Below are positions 62,999 to 64,000 of a stretch of DNA of 64,000 nucleotides, one piece after another (position 1 is the stretch's first letter; every line of letters begins with the position of its first letter). The notes under the pieces were generated by a model. The model saw only the letters and a list, made by a program, of their open reading frames with translations. It searched no databases and had not been told where the DNA came from. The DNA comes from an uncultured Roseibium sp. (GTDB lineage: Bacteria > Pseudomonadota > Alphaproteobacteria > Rhizobiales > Stappiaceae): the NCBI RefSeq assembly GCF_963669205.1, contig NZ_OY769915.1, positions 3,942,001 through 4,006,000 on the forward strand, given 5' to 3'. Both the position numbers and the translations under genes were made by a program.

Positions 62999-64000
62999 AT
63001 GTTCCGTTCGTTTTTCAAGAACCGCAAGTGGTTCCTATGGGCCTGGGTCGGCTCTGTCATTATCCTCTGGGTGACCTGGTACAAGGTTCAACTGGACGTA
63101 AAGATCAACGAATGGTTCGGTTCGTTTTACGACACGATCCAGAAGGCGCTTGCCGAGCCCGGCGCCGTGACCATGAACGAATATATGGCCGAGCTCTCGA
63201 CCTTTTTCTGGATCGCCGCCCTTTATGTTGCAATCGCGGTGGTCCTCGATTTCTTCATCAAGCATTTCATCTTTCGATGGCGAACGGCAATGAACGACTA
63301 TTACATGTCGCATTGGCATGTCGTACGCGGGATCGAAGGTGCCGCCCAACGCGTCCAGGAAGACACGATGCGCTTCGCAAGGATCATGGAAGGCCTCGGC
63401 GTTTCCTTCATGCGCTCGGTGATGACGTTGATTGCGTTCCTGCCGCTCCTCTGGGAGCTGTCCAAAAACGTCTCGGCGCTCCCGTGGATCGGTCCGATCG
63501 ATCATTCGCTGGTCTACGTCGCGATCCTGTCGGCCGCATCGGGAACGGTTCTGCTTGCGGCGGTGGGCATCAAGCTGCCCGGCCTTGAATTCAACAATCA
63601 GAAAGTGGAAGCCGCCTACCGTAAGGAACTGGTCTACGGGGAAGACAACGAGGACAGGGCGTCGCCGCCCTCGGTCGTCGAGCTTTACGGAGCCGTTCGC
63701 AAGAATTATTTCAGGCTCTTCTTTCACTACCTCTATTTCGACGTTGCCAAGTGGTCCTACCTGCAGGCGACTGTTCTCGTCCCCTACGTTGCGCTGGCAC
63801 CGACAATCGTTTCAGGCGCGATCACGCTTGGCGTGATGCAGCAGATCGTCCGGGCGTTCAACCGCGTCGAAAGCTCATTCCAGTATCTCGTCAATGCCTG
63901 GACCACGATCGTGGAACTGATCTCCGTCTACAAGCGGCTGCGCGCCTTCGAACATCACATCTGGGAATACGAGGCGGATGGCGGAACACCCACCCCGCTG
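62999..64000 (+). CDS. sbmA: BacA/SbmA-type peptide transporter, cut by window end
   Basis: 334 codons of an open frame that runs off the window. FRSFFKNRKWFLWAWVGSVIILWVTWYKVQLDVKINEWFGSFYDTIQKAL, then helices (FFWIAALYVAIAVVLDFFIKH), FRWRTAMNDYYMSHW and GLEFNNQKVEAAYRKELVYGEDN match the SbmA/BacA family of proton-driven peptide importers, about 400 residues in full. In rhizobia BacA is essential for symbiosis; in free-living bacteria it imports proline-rich peptides and glycopeptide antibiotics. About 70 residues are missing at the C-terminus. Confidence 0.93.
   Translation, partial: MFRSFFKNRKWFLWAWVGSVIILWVTWYKVQLDVKINEWFGSFYDTIQKALAEPGAVTMNEYMAELSTFFWIAALYVAIAVVLDFFIKHFIFRWRTAMNDYYMSHWHVVRGIEGAAQRVQEDTMRFARIMEGLGVSFMRSVMTLIAFLPLLWELSKNVSALPWIGPIDHSLVYVAILSAASGTVLLAAVGIKLPGLEFNNQKVEAAYRKELVYGEDNEDRASPPSVVELYGAVRKNYFRLFFHYLYFDVAKWSYLQATVLVPYVALAPTIVSGAITLGVMQQIVRAFNRVESSFQYLVNAWTTIVELISVYKRLRAFEHHIWEYEADGGTPTPL

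Overview
The window looks like a piece of chromosome from a GC-rich alphaproteobacterium of the order Hyphomicrobiales, most likely a marine Stappiaceae-type organism (Roseibium/Labrenzia-like). The basis is a ~2,080-residue growth-pole-ring (GPR/RgsE) type protein typical of polar-growing Hyphomicrobiales, a BacA/SbmA-type transporter, TRAP transporters, DgcN/DgcA D-glutamate genes, and a PlcP/Agt lipid-remodelling pair known from marine heterotrophs. The genus is inference. No rRNA, tRNA, CRISPR array or intact transposase gene was seen.

Layout. 0.1-2.1 kb: MoxR ATPase, a small secreted protein and a SixA-type phosphatase. 2.2-6.0 kb: a two-gene unit with a HlyC-type lysine acyltransferase and a 1,064-residue calcium-binding solenoid of 18-residue units. 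6.2-10.8 kb: a DUF3179 protein, then an AraC regulator divergent from a nitrilase and a flavin-binding (PNPOx-like) protein. 11.0-16.6 kb: a leftward exopolysaccharide operon (UDP-xylose synthase type, GalE, membrane GT2, GH26-like secreted hydrolase, DUF995). 17-22.2 kb: an inverted-repeat element remnant, then TIGR03032-type protein, GT1-type glycosyltransferase and an FG-GAP propeller protein with Tyr-Tyr-Gly inserts. 22.4-27.4 kb: YcjX, YcjF, CoxE-type VWA and a SABATH-type methyltransferase. 27.4-31.5 kb: stress protein, AraC/MFS divergent pair, ferredoxin, HPt protein, small conserved protein. 31.8-38.0 kb: the giant GPR-type protein. 38.7-42.2 kb: MarR regulator with a palindromic operator placed inside the promoter of a TRAP dctPQM operon. 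42.2-46.8 kb: a leftward Mla/Pqi-type lipid ABC operon. 46.9-50.1 kb: dgcN-dgcA and an MFS transporter. 50.2-57.1 kb: CheZ-like protein, threonine dehydratase, plcP-agt with a PHO-box-like site, an atypical SDR and a FadL porin. 57.6-60.6 kb: TPP riboswitch, thiM, thiD and a translationally coupled TRAP binding protein. 60.7-64 kb: stand-alone RAM domain, small secreted protein, EamA transporter and a BacA/SbmA gene cut by the window end.

The most unusual items are (i) the acyltransferase paired with a one-sided 18-residue RTX solenoid that lacks a pore-forming domain and has a repeat pattern resembling the calcium-bound ice-binding solenoid of Marinomonas MpAFP; (ii) the propeller protein with YYG inserts downstream of TIGR03032 and glycosyltransferase genes; (iii) a family of ~270-bp CTAG-bounded miniature elements, five copies, every one between convergent genes and two supplying a host stop codon; (iv) an orphan TRAP binding protein apparently under a TPP riboswitch.
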